Shown here one piece after another: positions 4,916 to 5,922 of a stretch of DNA of 5,922 nt. Source of the stretch: Opitutia bacterium (GTDB lineage Bacteria; Verrucomicrobiota; Verrucomicrobiia; Opitutales; Coraliomargaritaceae); assembly GCA_003503355.1 (NCBI GenBank), contig DOCS01000121.1:1-5922 (forward strand), in the 5' to 3' direction. The position numbers were made by a program, and so were the translations under genes. The first letter of the stretch is position 1; each line of letters opens with the position of its first letter. The notes under the pieces are model-generated. The model was not told the origin of the DNA. It did not search any database and saw only the letters and a list, made by a program, of their open reading frames with translations.

Positions 4916-5922
4916 TTCACAAACAACCCCAGGCTCGCGGCATAGCCGTGCAGTCGGGTGCGATGGTTGTTCGGGCCGAATTCGCCGTTACAAAACAGTC
5001 CCGCAATCGGCAGGCCCGGAAAGGTTTCATGAATTGTCCTGACGTCGTGGTCCGGCACGCCATACAGTGCGGTGCCGCGGCCGATGCAGTCACACAGGCA
5101 AGCGCCGTAAATGGATCGGCCGTCGAGCGCAGCGGCTTTGGCGCTGAGCTGTTGTTCGAAATCGATCGCCGCGGTCTGCGCGTCGCGGATTTGAAATTGA
5201 AGATTCTGGCCGATGCGCAAGGGCGTCGCGATCGCCACGGCGCCTGACTTCGGATCGATCGCCGTAAGATTGCGCACTAGGAAGTCGCCGGTGTCGAAGC
5301 TGGATTTGTATTCGTCGAGCACAAGGCCGATGAAAATGTTGCCACGCGCTTGTGTCTGCTCTTCTGCCGACAGGCCTTCCAGGGTGTCGCGCAGGACTTC
5401 GAGGATCGGGCGGTTGCCGATTTGATGGATGATGTTGTGCTCGGCTTGGGTGATCGTCCACGTGGAGCCGACCGGGCGGCAGCCGTGCGAAATCAGCGGT
5501 TCGATGGTCACCGCGCCTTCCAGACCGAGGGCGACTGCTCCGTCGGGCAGAACATCGCCGTTGAGAAACAGGCTCGATTCGGGAGTGTCTGGCTCCGAAC
5601 TGGCAAAGCCACCAACGGTGGTGCGCTGGCCGGTGGCTTGGTCCCAGTCTGGGAGCCAGGCGTCGTTGCCGATGCTTTCTGGTGCGGCCAACAGGATCCA
5701 GGCATTGACTGCTTCTGGGGTGGCGCCGAGCGCAGCGCGCAGCGCCTTCGGACGGTTCGCACTTTCAAAGGATTCCAGCGGCAGGTGAATGGCGCGTGCG
5801 TGTGTGTCCGGCAGATGGTACAGTGTGACGCAGAAGCCGGCTTCATTCTCGATCTCATGCGTGTCGGCGATCAGCCCGCTTGACGAACAACCGATCATCG
5901 TCGGCACCTGTGCGTAAATACG
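4906..5922 (-). CDS. FIST-domain sensory protein (FIST_N plus FIST_C), N terminus outside window
   Basis: The reverse-strand frame is open from the right edge (codon 5922-5920) to TAA at 4908-4906, giving 338 visible residues. A GTG at 5907 could be read as a start, but the codons before it continue sensibly ('RIYAQVPTMIGCSSSG'), and 'GCSSSG' lies well inside FIST_N in relatives. The gene therefore begins outside the window, with several tens of residues missing. The FIST_C half (about 5290-4930) shows 'AVAIATPLRIGQNLQFQIRD', 'ACLCDCIGRG' with the conserved Cys-x-GRG, and the hallmark 'GLFCNGEFGP' (5002-4973) followed by 'RLHGYAASLGLF'. FIST modules are predicted ligand-binding sensory domains, often fused to or encoded near chemotaxis, GGDEF or histidine-kinase proteins. 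Here the domain reaches the C terminus with no fused output domain, so any partner must be encoded elsewhere. No signal peptide or membrane helix is visible. It converges on the UbiB-family gene with 41 bp between the stop codons. Confidence 0.88.
   Translation of the reverse strand, partial: RIYAQVPTMIGCSSSGLIADTHEIENEAGFCVTLYHLPDTHARAIHLPLESFESANRPKALRAALGATPEAVNAWILLAAPESIGNDAWLPDWDQATGQRTTVGGFASSEPDTPESSLFLNGDVLPDGAVALGLEGAVTIEPLISHGCRPVGSTWTITQAEHNIIHQIGNRPILEVLRDTLEGLSAEEQTQARGNIFIGLVLDEYKSSFDTGDFLVRNLTAIDPKSGAVAIATPLRIGQNLQFQIRDAQTAAIDFEQQLSAKAAALDGRSIYGACLCDCIGRGTALYGVPDHDVRTIHETFPGLPIAGLFCNGEFGPNNHRTRLHGYAASLGLFVKRC

Noticed and set aside
5350..5883. Long plus-strand open frame (177 codons) opposite the FIST gene
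   Set aside because: The opposite strand encodes recognisable FIST sequence. This frame has no recognisable domain and no ribosome binding site.

Overview
The window looks like a chromosomal fragment of a Verrucomicrobiota bacterium, most likely an Opitutae/Puniceicoccales-type marine lineage. This is inferred from protein style, not from a marker gene. The large first protein has a thrombospondin-3-like calcium repeat followed by a C-terminal beta domain of the 'sDLiiyaqcSeDLvnWdd...RyvRLvv' type, which is common in verrucomicrobial exported proteins. Start codons have weak or no Shine-Dalgarno sequences, and a free-standing four-helix-bundle (23S rRNA IVS-type) gene is present.

Layout. From the left edge to 2135 (+) lies the 3' part of a large exported multidomain protein: Ig-like modules, DUF4214-like helical segments, a PPC-like beta domain, a calcium-binding repeat and a C-terminal domain. 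It ends at a strong intrinsic terminator (2159-2190). A short spacer leads to a small phasin-like coiled-coil protein (2305-2619, +). Next comes a decayed four-helix-bundle gene (2675-3026, +) carrying one frameshift and one nonsense codon, bracketed by a 12-bp inverted repeat (2654-2665 and 3030-3041). The following spacer to 3214 is a chain of small palindromes. A complete ABC1/AarF/UbiB-family atypical kinase with two C-terminal membrane helices follows (3215-4864, +). On the opposite strand is the 3' portion of a FIST-domain sensory protein (4906 to the right edge, -). The two convergent genes are separated by 41 bp, and their ends form a long bulged hairpin (4869-4915).

How it fits together. 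The phasin-like gene and the UbiB-family kinase point the same way and may once have been a closer pair, with the four-helix-bundle cassette and its palindrome-rich tail lodged between them. The exported protein is a separate transcription unit closed by its own terminator. The FIST protein is unrelated to the others except by convergence. I see no tRNA, rRNA, CRISPR array, transposase or complete novel defence system. The most unusual part is 2637-3214: a compact inverted-repeat-bounded, degenerating gene cassette plus a hairpin array.
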